From Photobacterium toruni (GTDB taxonomy: Bacteria > Pseudomonadota > Gammaproteobacteria > Enterobacterales > Vibrionaceae), in contig NZ_AP024854.1 in assembly GCF_024529955.1 (NCBI RefSeq), positions 992,001-1,056,000 on the forward strand: a DNA stretch of 64,000 bases, read 5' to 3'. Shown here piece by piece: positions 42,928 to 53,172 of this stretch. Both the position numbers and the translations under genes were made by a program. Under the pieces are notes generated by a model. It was given only the letters and a program-made list of their open reading frames with translations, searched no databases and was not told the DNA's origin. How positions within the stretch are numbered: the stretch's first letter is position 1; each line of letters starts with the position of its first letter.

Positions 42928-45567
42928 TTATTTTTTAGCATTTTCTTTTAGGAAATCAAGTACAAGTTTGCGATCTTTTTCGTTTAGACCTGCACGTGGG
43001 AACATACTGTTTGTAATACCTTTCCACTGCTTGTAAGTGAAGTCACTTGGGTGTGGTGCTGCGTGACAAAGGGTACAGCTACCGTAGAATAATTTCTCAC
43101 CAGGTGATTGCTCAGGACCACTTTCTGCGGCAACAGCCTTTAAGCGCTTACCTAATTGTAATGACCAGATATCAACTTGATAATCAGTCTTAACAATTTT
43201 CGGTGGTGTATAAGCTTGGTTTGGTGTTTCTACATCAGTACATTTCTTAAAGTAAGCTAAACAGGTGTTTGCACTGGTTGCTTGTGCTAAACCACTGGTT
43301 GGCTGGCTACTTGTTAGCATGTTGATTGAGCCTGAATTACAACGGCCTTTGCTATCAAGTTGTAGCCACGCACCTTCATGGATGTAAATAACACCAGGCA
43401 TTGCTTCGTCAGTGATACGAGCACCAGCTAGCAGTACACCACGATCATTGTACACTTCAACCACATCGCCATCTTTTACGCCACGTTCTGCAGCGTCTTT
43501 TTTATTAATGAGAACGATTTGACGACCATCAACAGATTCGTAGCTATTCACATCAGCATTTGCCATTTGTGAGTGCAAACGCATCCATGGGTGTGGACTT
43601 AATACGTGTACTTGACCTTTCTTCGCATTACCTAGCCATTCAAAAGGTGGAATCCACTGTGGCATTGGTGGACAACTATTTGCTTTAAATCCAGCAATAG
43701 TTGAGCTATATAATTCAATTTTACCACTTGGTGTATGCAGTGGGTTCTTAATTGGATCAGCGTAGAAATCACCGTGACGTACAAAGCTATTTGCTGCTAC
43801 AGGTGTTGATACGTGAGTGATACCATTTTGCCAGAACGTTTTGAAATCATCTGTTGCATCAGATGCTTCATAAGAAGCTTTAACATGTTGGTACATAGTT
43901 TTACCTTCGGTAAACTCTTTATGTACGTTAAACATGAAAGCAAGGCGTGAGAAGATTTCGTAATCATCTAAGCTTTCACCTACAGGCTCAATAACCTGAC
44001 GCATAGCGTAGATTTTATTATTGCTGTAAGTACCGCCTGATGAAATATCATCACGTTCAAGTGTTGTTGTGGTTGGTAAAACAATATCTGAATACTTAGC
44101 TGTTGCACACCACCAAGGTTCATGACAGATGATAGTATCGATATTATCGTTAAGCGCTTTGATTAATTCATTAGTGTCTTGTTGGTGAGACAGTAAGTTA
44201 TTACCTGCGTTATAGATAAGTTTTGCTTTTGGTAGGGTTAGGTTTGAACCATCACGAGTATAAGCCTTACCAGGGTTTTTCAGCATATCTGAAACCATAA
44301 CCACTGGGCATGTCTTCGTGATAGGGTTACGACCTTGTGATAAACCGATAGGCATACGCTTACCAGATGCAGGCATACCACCATTACCATAGTGCCAGCT
44401 AAAGCCCGCACCTTCACCTGGCTTACCAATTTTACCTGCAATCGCTGCAAAGTTGATAATAGCCCAGTGGATCATCTCACCGTGGTCAGCACGTTGTAGT
44501 GCCCAACCTGCTGCAATTTGGGTACGTTTAGTTACACAAAGTTCAGCAAGCTCTTTAATTTTAGCAGCAGGTAAACCTGTGATCTCTTCAGCCCACTCAG
44601 GTGTTTTAACAACACCATCTTCGTCACCGATTAAGTAAGCTAGGTATTTATCAAAGCCAACTGTGTATTTATCGATGTAAGCTTTATCGTGTTGACCTGT
44701 TTTGTATAAATGATAAGACATTGCAGTAAATAGCGCAGTATCCGTATTAGGACGGATATTGATCATTTCACTACCAACGGCTTTATCTGTTTGGGTTTGT
44801 TGAGGGTTTATAGAGACAAACTTAATCCCTTTTTCCTTAAACGCTTCCCAGTGTTTTTGCATTGAGTGATCGGCTACACGGAATTCTACACGGTTAGTTT
44901 TCCAAGGATCACAACCGATGAAAAGCACGACTTCAGTATTCTTTTCAACAATTTCCCACGCAGTTTGTGGTGAATATACTTCCATATCACCAATAACGTG
45001 TGGAAGAATTACTTCAGAGGCACCTGCAGAGTAGTCACCCGCACAAATACTTTGACCACCAATAAGGTTGAAGAAACGACCTTGCAGTGTTTGTGGGCGG
45101 TTAACACCACAATGTGACCAACCACCGTATGACGAACTAAATACCGCTTCGTTACCGTGTTTTTCAATAGTACGAGCGATACAGAATGCTGTTAACGCGA
45201 TAGCTGTGTCCCAGTCAACGCGAACAAAAGGTTCTTTACCACGAAGATGAGGATTGTGATTGCCTAGTGGATCTTCTAATAGTGATTTACGCACCATTGG
45301 GTATTTGATACGCGTATCGTTATAAGTACGGCTTAATACACCTTTAGTTAACATTTCTGTTGGGAAAGGGTCGACATCATTAATTGGCTGCACACCAATT
45401 AATGTCCCGTTTTTTACAACTGCTTTAAACGGACCATAGTGAGTAGCTGATGGGATAGTAATTGTATCAGAAGCAAATACTTTTCCAGCAGGAAAAAGGG
45501 TGAGTCCGTTAGCAGCGATGGCCGTTGCTACTGAACCTTTTAAAAAGTTACGACGTGATAGGGTCAT
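42928..45567 (-). CDS. torA: TMAO/S- or N-oxide reductase (TorA/TorZ/BisC family) with C-terminal cytochrome c domain
   Basis: A periplasmic molybdenum reductase for trimethylamine N-oxide or related oxides. The 879-residue protein starts with a Tat signal (SRRNFLKG, residues 4-11, cleavage after KVFAS), then a DMSO-reductase-family catalytic domain (YGGWSHCGVNRPQTLQGRFFNLIGG; CAGDYSAGASEVILPHVIG) and a molybdopterin-binding C-domain (VLSPHPWMRLHSQMAN). The last ~80 residues hold a haem c motif, Cys831-x-x-Cys834-His835, similar to the last haem domain of the divergent TorC-like protein. E. coli TorA lacks this. The start at 45567 fits the Tat signal; upstream ATG at 45603 would bury it. TorZ-type specificity is equally possible. 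Confidence 0.85.
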   Translation of the reverse strand: MTLSRRNFLKGSVATAIAANGLTLFPAGKVFASDTITIPSATHYGPFKAVVKNGTLIGVQPINDVDPFPTEMLTKGVLSRTYNDTRIKYPMVRKSLLEDPLGNHNPHLRGKEPFVRVDWDTAIALTAFCIARTIEKHGNEAVFSSSYGGWSHCGVNRPQTLQGRFFNLIGGQSICAGDYSAGASEVILPHVIGDMEVYSPQTAWEIVEKNTEVVLFIGCDPWKTNRVEFRVADHSMQKHWEAFKEKGIKFVSINPQQTQTDKAVGSEMINIRPNTDTALFTAMSYHLYKTGQHDKAYIDKYTVGFDKYLAYLIGDEDGVVKTPEWAEEITGLPAAKIKELAELCVTKRTQIAAGWALQRADHGEMIHWAIINFAAIAGKIGKPGEGAGFSWHYGNGGMPASGKRMPIGLSQGRNPITKTCPVVMVSDMLKNPGKAYTRDGSNLTLPKAKLIYNAGNNLLSHQQDTNELIKALNDNIDTIICHEPWWCATAKYSDIVLPTTTTLERDDISSGGTYSNNKIYAMRQVIEPVGESLDDYEIFSRLAFMFNVHKEFTEGKTMYQHVKASYEASDATDDFKTFWQNGITHVSTPVAANSFVRHGDFYADPIKNPLHTPSGKIELYSSTIAGFKANSCPPMPQWIPPFEWLGNAKKGQVHVLSPHPWMRLHSQMANADVNSYESVDGRQIVLINKKDAAERGVKDGDVVEVYNDRGVLLAGARITDEAMPGVIYIHEGAWLQLDSKGRCNSGSINMLTSSQPTSGLAQATSANTCLAYFKKCTDVETPNQAYTPPKIVKTDYQVDIWSLQLGKRLKAVAAESGPEQSPGEKLFYGSCTLCHAAPHPSDFTYKQWKGITNSMFPRAGLNEKDRKLVLDFLKENAKK

Positions 45568-46066
45568 GTTTATATTCCGAAGACAAACCGAATAAGTAAG
45601 CATTTAAATGACATGATAATCATTATAATAGTTATCGGTATAGTGATCTATTATTTGACTTATTTCTTGATAGGCTACACGTAAATATAAAATATATTAG
45701 ACTGCTAAATGGAAAATAAGTTACCACAAAAAGGCACTACTATTTGTAATGTTTAATGCTCTATATAAATAGAAAAATACTTAGCACAGCAATTAAAAAT
45801 GGATTGATAACTATTCTCGATACCAGTAATTCAAATCCCTCTTTACCGTATGACTAACGGTATTTGTGTTGGCTAACACATTGATTTTATATTGTTAACC
45901 TTGTTTTTAATTAATAATAATTACATTATCCTATTTAAGGTAAAACATTATTTACAAATCAATTATAATTAGAGTACTAAGTAAAAGGTATTTTTTATAA
46001 ATTGCAATAGGTTAATATGTTTGATTGTGATTAGAATATTTATTTATATTAATCAATCGCATTGCC

Positions 46067-46076
46067 CTGTTCATAT
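46067..46076 (+). promoter_or_regulatory. TorR box
   Basis: CTGTTCATAT is an exact match to the TorR-binding decamer of E. coli torCAD. It lies 71 bases before the torC-like start in the divergent torA-torC gap. A weak FNR-like TTGAT-N4-ATTAG is at 46021-46034. The remaining 45.6-46.05 kb of the gap is AT-rich with no gene seen. Confidence 0.7.
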
Positions 46077-46146
46077 TCAAATGTTAGTTTGTGCGCAACT
46101 CTTTTTTTTAACGTTGTTTTGACGTTTAATTCATTTTGGACCATCC

Positions 46147-47319
46147 ATGAAGAAACTATGGCGTTTTTTAGTAAAACCAAGTAGTCGTTATTCAGTATTA
46201 GCGATTGCTGTTGTCTGTGTGATAATCACATTGGCAGGTGTGTTTACCTTCCACGAATCGATAAAGTTTAGTTCGACTACCGAGTTTTGTACTTCATGTC
46301 ACTCAATGAAAGAAAACTACAACGAATATAAAACTAGTATTCACTACAAAAATGCATACGGTGTACGCGCTGAATGTCGTGATTGTCATATTCCTGAAAA
46401 TGATCCGATTGCCTTCATGAAAGCTAAATTGGGTGGTGTGGGTGATATTTACAGCGAATTTATCAGCAAAGATATTGATACACCGGCTAAATTTGAAGCG
46501 AACCGTTTACGCATGGCACAAAATGTTTGGCGTATGATGGCTGAAACGAATTCAGCAACATGTAAGAGTTGTCACTCATATACTGCAATGGATCACGCTA
46601 AACAATCTCCAGCAGCAGCAGCGGCGATGACAACAGCAGCAGCAAAAAATATGAACTGTATTGAATGTCACAAAGGTATTGCGCACCAGTTGCCTCATAT
46701 CAATAATGACTTCCAAGCAACGTTTAAGCAGTTGACTATTAATGCTGGTGAAGCACCTGCGGCTAAAACACTTTATACGTTAGCATCGAAGAAATTGTAT
46801 ACCACTGATTCAGCATCAGGTGATGCACAAGGTCAATTATACCCTGCATCAAAAGTTGAAGTGCTAGGTACAAGTGGCGACATGATTAAAGTACAAATTA
46901 CAGGTTGGCAGCAACAAGGCTCAACAACTGGTATGTTAGTACAAGACATGGCGAAGCAAATTCAAACCGTATCTCTAAATGCAGATCTACAAAAGTCAGC
47001 AACTATTCTAAATACAGTGAAAGCTGAAGATGGTCAGATATGGCAGCAAGAACAAGTATCTGCATGGATCACTCAGCGTAATATGCTAGCGAGCATGAAG
47101 CCTATTTGGGCTTACGGTAAAGAAATTCTAGATGCAAGCTGTAGTCAATGTCACGCAACGCCAGATCCAAAACACCTAACAGCGAATGGTTGGGTTCAGG
47201 GTCTAAAAGCAATGCAACAATACTACATGCTAAACAAAGATGAAGAGCGTACGTTACTTAAGTACCTTCAAGATAATGCGAAAGATGCTGCTGTAGCAGC
47301 ACCACAAGTAGCACAATAA
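46147..47319 (+). CDS. torC: Pentaheme c-type cytochrome TorC/TorY
   Basis: A membrane-anchored cytochrome passing electrons from quinol to the periplasmic reductase. The 390-residue NapC/NirT-family protein has one N-terminal membrane segment (about 17-36) and five haem motifs: CTSCH, CRDCH, CKSCH, CIECH in the NapC-like part and CSQCH in a separate C-terminal domain, which is the TorC/TorY layout. It is divergent from the reductase gene, whereas E. coli has torCAD in one operon; no torD chaperone gene is nearby. The TorR box upstream suggests induction by TMAO. Confidence 0.9.
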   Translation: MKKLWRFLVKPSSRYSVLAIAVVCVIITLAGVFTFHESIKFSSTTEFCTSCHSMKENYNEYKTSIHYKNAYGVRAECRDCHIPENDPIAFMKAKLGGVGDIYSEFISKDIDTPAKFEANRLRMAQNVWRMMAETNSATCKSCHSYTAMDHAKQSPAAAAAMTTAAAKNMNCIECHKGIAHQLPHINNDFQATFKQLTINAGEAPAAKTLYTLASKKLYTTDSASGDAQGQLYPASKVEVLGTSGDMIKVQITGWQQQGSTTGMLVQDMAKQIQTVSLNADLQKSATILNTVKAEDGQIWQQEQVSAWITQRNMLASMKPIWAYGKEILDASCSQCHATPDPKHLTANGWVQGLKAMQQYYMLNKDEERTLLKYLQDNAKDAAVAAPQVAQ

Positions 47320-47356
47320 ATCTTGATATAACACACTCTAATTATTGAGTAATTTA

Positions 47357-47386
47357 AAGCCTGCGCTCTTGCGCAGGCTTTTTTGT
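47357..47386. terminator. Terminator after torC
   Basis: 11-bp stem AAAGCCTGCGC / GCGCAGGCTTT with a TCTT loop and T run, between the convergent torC and yccS genes. Confidence 0.92.
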
Positions 47387-47398
47387 ATCTAGTGATTT

Positions 47399-49570
47399 TT
47401 ATTGATTAATGATCGCTGTATGTATTTGGGGTGAGAGGTTATCACCCAGCGCATGTAGCTCAGGTAACATACAATGGATTAGATGGAGTTGTTGTAATAC
47501 CATTCGAGCAGAGGTGCAATCTTCATCTCGCCATTGGCCTAAACGTTGTTCTAAATTTAGATCTAATGATGGCGATGTTTCAACAAGAGAGCCATTAAGT
47601 TGTAATGAAATACACTCCAAATGGTTATGAATAATACGGTGAGCTTCTGAGACTAATTGATGAGTGTGGTTATCTTGCAGTTGAGTACGATGTGCACCCA
47701 GTGCAGAGATATAGCTCAACATTGCATGGTTTAATGTCAAAAAACGGAAACTTTTATCAGTATCTATTTGGTATTTATCGGGTTCTGCTAGCATATTATT
47801 GATAGCTGTACTCAGCTGTGCATCTTTATTGTGGGCTTCACGACGTGCAATACGATAATTCATATTATCGCGTTTACCAATACGGTATTGAGCAATGATT
47901 TGTGCTAAATAATCTTTATTTGCAAGCGTCGCCTCTGCCATTACTTTATGTAATCGCTTTGATTCCCAATCGGGTAAAATAAAACTAACGGCTAATACTG
48001 CTAACAGACAGCCCAATAAAGTATCACCTAAACGTGGCAAAATAACGGCAAATCCTTCGCCTAATTGGTTAAAGCAAAACAGCACTAATAATGTAATAAA
48101 AGCGGTTGCCCAATCATATTTAACCGTTCGAAATGCAAAAAATAGAACGCCCATTAATACCATTAATACAAGTTGACCTTCTTGTCCTGGGAATAAATAC
48201 AGCAGTGGTATACCTGCAAGTAAGCCCCCTAATGTACCAATAACGCGCTGTACTAGCTTTTGACGGGTTGCACTGTAGTTTGGTTGACACACAAAGAGGG
48301 TCGTTAATAAAATCCAATACCCACGTTGCAAATCCAGCATTTGAATAACCCCATAGCCTATAACCAGTGCTGTTCCTAAACGAATCGCATGACGAAATAA
48401 CATTGAATCTGTATTTAACTGACAGCTAATACGTTTCCACATTTCTTTTACACTATGCGCTTCAGTATCAACGAGCTTAGTATCAATTTGTTGCTCAATG
48501 TGTTCTGCATCTGGATTATTAATATTTTGTAGTTGGCGTTCTACGGTGGCTAAATTATTAAACAAATAATCTAATTGATTAAGAAGTAGTCGCCATTGTG
48601 GGTTGTTTTGTTGCTTGAGGTAATTCAGTGATTGCTGCAATTCATCTAGCGCATTGATGCAGTCAGTACCATGATGATAAGCCTTACCTTGCTTAAGTGC
48701 ATCTGCAATACCATGGCAAGCTATTGCTTGTACATGTAATAAACGTTGGAAACGAAACAAGACATCGCTGCGTTGAAAAGCTGACGCCAGTTCACGATAG
48801 CGATAGTGTGATGAACTTGCGCGTTCATGAATATCTTGTGCCATAAAATAAATTTTAAGGAATTTATCACTTTGACCACGACCTGCGCGATGCAATAGGG
48901 TTATTTTGACGGCATTTAAGGCATTAACCACTTTAGCATTTTGTTTTGCTGCTTGAATGCGAAATGGGTGCGAGGTGAGGTCAACCACCGGTTCAAATAA
49001 TTTACTTTTATTATCCAGGTAATAACCAAACTCGGTGAATACATTTGCCAGCCCTTGTTGAACAGGTTGATTGGGCCATAAAATATGCCATAGCAGAGAC
49101 AGTATTCCATACCAACAGGCACCGGCTAAAAGTAACATCGGTTGATACCACAGTTCGGTACTACTATTTGCACCAAGCATGGTGTAAACCGCGAGTAATA
49201 ATGAGGCAAAAGCGATATTGGCATAACGAGGGCCCATTGCTCCCAACATAATAAAGCCAAAGGTTGAACTAAATAAGCCGATTGCAAATAAAAGCGGGTA
49301 ATCAAATAGAATTTCTATAGAAAGAGAGGCAATCAAAAAACAAATTAAAGTAATGGTTAGACCTTTAATGCGGCCGGTTAAATTATCATCAGATTCGGCC
49401 AGTGCTGCTGCAATAATACCAAGCACCAGCGGGGTGACGGCGTGATTAGCGCCAAGATACCAGCAGGGTAATACAACACCAACTAAAGCAATCAATACTC
49501 GAATCGAATAATTGATTCGGTCATTAACCCAATATTTGCGGAATTTTACATGTAAATCTTTAGTTTGCAT
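47399..49570 (-). CDS. yccS: YccS-family inner-membrane protein (FUSC-like)
   Basis: A 723-residue protein with two clusters of membrane helices (about 25-150 and 395-510), separated and followed by large cytoplasmic helical domains, as in the YccS/YhfK (aromatic acid exporter/FUSC) family. It matches E. coli YccS in blocks such as GIIAAALAESDDNLTGR, AQDIHERASSSHYRYR, HAIRLGTALVIGYGVIQ, GYWILLTTLFVCQPNYSATRQ and LSYISALGAHR. Function is not established. The ATG at 49570 was preferred; an upstream ATG at 49621 would add 17 residues. It lies next to divergent helD as in E. coli, but without the intervening yccF. Confidence 0.88.
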   Translation of the reverse strand: MQTKDLHVKFRKYWVNDRINYSIRVLIALVGVVLPCWYLGANHAVTPLVLGIIAAALAESDDNLTGRIKGLTITLICFLIASLSIEILFDYPLLFAIGLFSSTFGFIMLGAMGPRYANIAFASLLLAVYTMLGANSSTELWYQPMLLLAGACWYGILSLLWHILWPNQPVQQGLANVFTEFGYYLDNKSKLFEPVVDLTSHPFRIQAAKQNAKVVNALNAVKITLLHRAGRGQSDKFLKIYFMAQDIHERASSSHYRYRELASAFQRSDVLFRFQRLLHVQAIACHGIADALKQGKAYHHGTDCINALDELQQSLNYLKQQNNPQWRLLLNQLDYLFNNLATVERQLQNINNPDAEHIEQQIDTKLVDTEAHSVKEMWKRISCQLNTDSMLFRHAIRLGTALVIGYGVIQMLDLQRGYWILLTTLFVCQPNYSATRQKLVQRVIGTLGGLLAGIPLLYLFPGQEGQLVLMVLMGVLFFAFRTVKYDWATAFITLLVLFCFNQLGEGFAVILPRLGDTLLGCLLAVLAVSFILPDWESKRLHKVMAEATLANKDYLAQIIAQYRIGKRDNMNYRIARREAHNKDAQLSTAINNMLAEPDKYQIDTDKSFRFLTLNHAMLSYISALGAHRTQLQDNHTHQLVSEAHRIIHNHLECISLQLNGSLVETSPSLDLNLEQRLGQWRDEDCTSARMVLQQLHLIHCMLPELHALGDNLSPQIHTAIINQ

Positions 49571-49881
49571 GGATATTAACAATCTTCTGATAATAAGGAA
49601 TGGTGAAGACGATAGAATCATCTAACGTTATAAAAACGTGACTAAAGATAACAGATATCTTGTTATTGCCGAGCAAAAAAATAAACTTTTAGCGGGTGGC
49701 ATAATATTTAGTCAAATAGACGTTTCAATGCTATGGCTACACGATAGTTATTGGTACTCTAAGCAACATTATCCCGATAACGGGTGACAAGTAATGATTC
49801 AATTGAGGTTGGTGACGAAGTTATCAGCCAGTAATGAGTGTTACAGCCTAATTAAAGCATGGAACAATTGGTGGGATCACA

Positions 49882-51966
49882 ATGCAATTAAGTGCCAGTC
49901 GACTAGCACAATGGCTAGTTCAAGGTGATTATTACAGTATCGCTTTAGACGGTAATAGCTTGGTATTAGATAGTCAGACTTCTTCTGATGTTATCTCTTT
50001 TGATGACTGGGATGGTTCAATTGAAATCCATCGCGGCGTATTATGGGGTGCGTTTGAGCTTACGTCTTCAAACCAACAATACTGTTGGACAGTTCATGGT
50101 TTACCTTGGCACGAATGTAAGTCTTTCGCGGCATTTTTAGTCCGTAGCTATCAAGATTGGGCGCAAAGCCGCGTTGATAAATTAGATTCGATATTGCCTG
50201 AAATGTTGCAGCGTATTGCACTTTTTTCTAATAAATCTGGTTATTTACGTCACTCTGAACATCATGAATTACATCAATTCCTTAATGATGGATTAGCCGA
50301 TACTGAATTAACTACAGAGCTTGCGGCAACATTTAGACCTTGTAGTTTTGAAAAAATATCACCTTGGCTTGGTGAGCACCAAGCATGGGTTGATGAACAT
50401 AATAAACAATGGTTAATTCAACAATCTCAAAAATGGGGTTCGTGGTTTGATAGCTTTGAGACATCTCCGTTAAATGAATCACAACGTTTAGCCGCACTTG
50501 TTAACCAAGACTATAATTTAGTTCTTGCAGGAGCAGGAACGGGTAAAACAAGTGTACTCATTGCACGAGCAGGCTATCTTATTGCGAGTCAAGGTGCGAA
50601 GCCTGAAGATATTCTAATGTTATCATTTGGACGTAAAGCGGCTGAAGAGATGACGAATAGACTCAAAGAAAAGGTCAGTGATAGCGTTAAAGTAGCGACT
50701 TTCCATAGTCTTGGTTCACAAATTATTCATGATGTAGAACACGACAAACCGAATGTTGCATCGATTACATTAGATACTCGCGCCCGTAGTGCATGGCTTG
50801 CACGTATGCTAATTGAACAATGGAATAATTCAACGTCAGCAAATAAATGGCAGCGTCATCTTACACAGTGGCGAGTACCTGGGTTTAGTAAAGAAAACTC
50901 GATGGAACAACAAGCTGAAAATGAACAATTACAAGCTTGGGTATGGCGTCATATTGAGTTGCTTGGTCAGTCAGGCATGAAACAAGAAGCGTTGCTTGAG
51001 GCGATTGTAAATAATAATAATAACCCAGCAATGCGACCACGAATGAAAAGTGAGTTAGCATTACTATGGCCATGCTATCAAGCCTATTTACAGCATCTAA
51101 AAGTGAAGAAGCAAATTGATTTTAATAGCATGATCGAAGTGGCTACTGAGTATGTTAAAACCGGTAAATTTATCTCACCATGGCGTTATGTGATGGTTGA
51201 TGAATACCAAGATATTTCACCGCAGCGATTAGCGTTAATTGAAGCCTTATGTCATCAAAATATTGAAGGACATTCAACACCAACATTATTTGCTGTTGGC
51301 GATGATTGGCAGGCTATTTATCATTTCGCCGGTGCTGATGTTAATTTAACGACTGATTTTGAAGGTCGTTTTAGTCATCCATGTATTACTGAACTTTCAA
51401 CTACATATCGCTTTAATAATATGATTGGCGAAGTTGCAAATGTCTTTATTCAACAAAACCCATGCCAAATTAAGAAGCAACTTACTAGTTTTACTAAGCA
51501 AAGTAAGAAGGCGGTAACTTTATTGGCAACAGACTTATTACCGCAAGAATTAATTCGGTTGGGTAAATACTACGAAAATAAGACAACCACAGTATTGATT
51601 CTTGGGCGTAATAATAAACAAAAACCTGATAAATTTGATACATGGAAACATCAGTGGCCACAGCTTAATTTGGAATACATGACTTGTCATTCCAGTAAAG
51701 GCCGTGAGGCAGATTATGTGTTTATTGTTGATGTTAATAAGGGTATTTTCCCTTCACCTGATCGTGAAACAGGGTTAGCGGCTATTATGCAATTGCGCAC
51801 TGAAACCTATAATGACGCAGAAGAGCGCCGTTTGTTCTATGTTGCATTAACACGTGCTAAAAAACATGTTTGGGTCTGTGCTGATCCAGATAAAACGTCA
51901 CCGTTTATTAATGAGTTAATTAAAGATAAATACCCCGTTAATAATAAAATTAAACGTACTAAGTAA
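49882..51966 (+). CDS. helD: DNA helicase IV
   Basis: A 694-residue superfamily 1 (UvrD/Rep-like) 3'-5' DNA helicase. There is an HelD-specific N-terminal region (about 1-190), then Walker A AGAGTGKT, SFGRKAAEEM, DEYQDISPQR (Walker B, motif II), GDDWQAIYHFAGAD, TYRFNN and the C-terminal CHSSKGREADYVFIV and ALTRAKKHVW motifs. The segment between yccS and mgsA is the E. coli helD neighbourhood, which supports the call over UvrD or Rep. Confidence 0.92.
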   Translation: MQLSASRLAQWLVQGDYYSIALDGNSLVLDSQTSSDVISFDDWDGSIEIHRGVLWGAFELTSSNQQYCWTVHGLPWHECKSFAAFLVRSYQDWAQSRVDKLDSILPEMLQRIALFSNKSGYLRHSEHHELHQFLNDGLADTELTTELAATFRPCSFEKISPWLGEHQAWVDEHNKQWLIQQSQKWGSWFDSFETSPLNESQRLAALVNQDYNLVLAGAGTGKTSVLIARAGYLIASQGAKPEDILMLSFGRKAAEEMTNRLKEKVSDSVKVATFHSLGSQIIHDVEHDKPNVASITLDTRARSAWLARMLIEQWNNSTSANKWQRHLTQWRVPGFSKENSMEQQAENEQLQAWVWRHIELLGQSGMKQEALLEAIVNNNNNPAMRPRMKSELALLWPCYQAYLQHLKVKKQIDFNSMIEVATEYVKTGKFISPWRYVMVDEYQDISPQRLALIEALCHQNIEGHSTPTLFAVGDDWQAIYHFAGADVNLTTDFEGRFSHPCITELSTTYRFNNMIGEVANVFIQQNPCQIKKQLTSFTKQSKKAVTLLATDLLPQELIRLGKYYENKTTTVLILGRNNKQKPDKFDTWKHQWPQLNLEYMTCHSSKGREADYVFIVDVNKGIFPSPDRETGLAAIMQLRTETYNDAEERRLFYVALTRAKKHVWVCADPDKTSPFINELIKDKYPVNNKIKRTK

Positions 51967-51983
51967 ACATTATTAGTTCATTG

Positions 51984-52040
51984 AAGCCCTGTTATTATTC
52001 TTGCTTGTTGTTATAGCTCTAATAAGAGCAGGGCTTTTTA
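51984..52040. terminator. Terminator after helD
   Basis: AAGCCCTG (51984-51991) pairs with CAGGGCTT (52029-52036), with some further pairing inside (TTATT/AATAA), followed by T residues. The loop is large for an intrinsic terminator. Confidence 0.65.
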
Positions 52041-52056
52041 GTGTTTAATTTTTACA

Positions 52057-53037
52057 TCATGAACTGACATGAACAACGATTTTACCTGAATGAGTACAGT
52101 TTTTTAATTCAGTTAATGCGAGAGCTAATTTGTCAAATGGCACTATTTTTTCAACCATACTGTGTAAATGACCATTAGCAACCCATTCACTGAGGTTATT
52201 ACCAATATCCGCTAGATGAGTTATGTGCTCAGGATTGCCATGAGCATAAGTACCATGAAGAGCGACTTCGTGAATACTTAGCGCTTTAGTTGTTGCGAGC
52301 AATGGTACTCGGTCAAACTGGTTTGCGACCATAACGATATGGCCATTATAGCGGATCAAGGCGCTCATTATGCTGCCTGATTTTGCTGAGATACAATCAA
52401 TTACGCCATGCAATAACCTATCTTCAGTTAGCTTTATCAGTTCAAGTGCAACATTTTGTTGAGGGCAGATAACGGCATCAATACCATAGCTAAGTAGTCG
52501 TGAGTGGTGTTGTCGTTCTGCTATCGCATAGACATGTGCACCTGCAAGCTTGGCTAATTGTGACGCAAACCCGCCAACGCCACCTCCGGCACCTGTGATT
52601 GCAATATGTTGTCCCGCCAGAACCTGTAATTTATCGTGTACTGCTATCCATGCACTGTAGCCTGCGCAGGGAAGAGCGGCTGCATCAGTAAATGATAATG
52701 CGAGTGGAATGCGACTAACAGCAATGGCTTTTACGCAGATATATTCTGCAAACCCACCGGCTGTACGAGGATCAGCAAAAAACATGACTCTGTCATTAAT
52801 ATTGAAGTGGTGAACATTTTCACCAACACTTTCAATACTGCCTGCCACATCAAGCCCGATAATTTGAGGGTAATTCCAAGTGGCATATCCCCAATCAGTT
52901 AATTTGTAATCGATAGGGTTTAATCCTACCGCCGCAACTTTTACACAAATTTCATCTGCGGTTGGCTTTGGTTTATTGGTCGTTGTGAGTGATAAGGCTT
53001 GAATCCCATTAGGCTGTTGTAAAATCCATGCTTGCAT
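52057..53037 (-). CDS. Medium-chain zinc-independent oxidoreductase (quinone-oxidoreductase-like)
   Basis: A 326-residue MDR-superfamily protein: GroES-like N-terminal domain (VAAVGLNPIDYKL, IIGLDVAGSIESVG) and Rossmann domain with GAGGGVGGFASQLAKLAGA. The Cys ligands of zinc alcohol dehydrogenases are missing, pointing to the quinone oxidoreductase branch, which uses NAD(P)H to reduce quinones or unsaturated carbonyls. The substrate is unknown. A GGAG sequence (53044-53047 on the minus strand) precedes the start. The gene lies between helD and mgsA, an addition relative to E. coli. Confidence 0.85.
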   Translation of the reverse strand: MQAWILQQPNGIQALSLTTTNKPKPTADEICVKVAAVGLNPIDYKLTDWGYATWNYPQIIGLDVAGSIESVGENVHHFNINDRVMFFADPRTAGGFAEYICVKAIAVSRIPLALSFTDAAALPCAGYSAWIAVHDKLQVLAGQHIAITGAGGGVGGFASQLAKLAGAHVYAIAERQHHSRLLSYGIDAVICPQQNVALELIKLTEDRLLHGVIDCISAKSGSIMSALIRYNGHIVMVANQFDRVPLLATTKALSIHEVALHGTYAHGNPEHITHLADIGNNLSEWVANGHLHSMVEKIVPFDKLALALTELKNCTHSGKIVVHVSS

Positions 53038-53114
53038 AGGCGACTCCTTGATGTACTACCTATAACCATATAATGAATTATTTTTTTTGCCTTAAATTTA
53101 TTGTTTAAATAATA

Positions 53115-53143
53115 ATAAAAAGCCTTCGTTATAAGCGAAGGCT
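53115..53143 (-). terminator. Terminator after mgsA
   Basis: On the minus strand AGCCTTCG / CGAAGGCT with a 7-base loop is followed by a T run. Confidence 0.88.
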
Positions 53144-53172
53144 AATTAGAAATGGATGATAATAGCTGAAAC

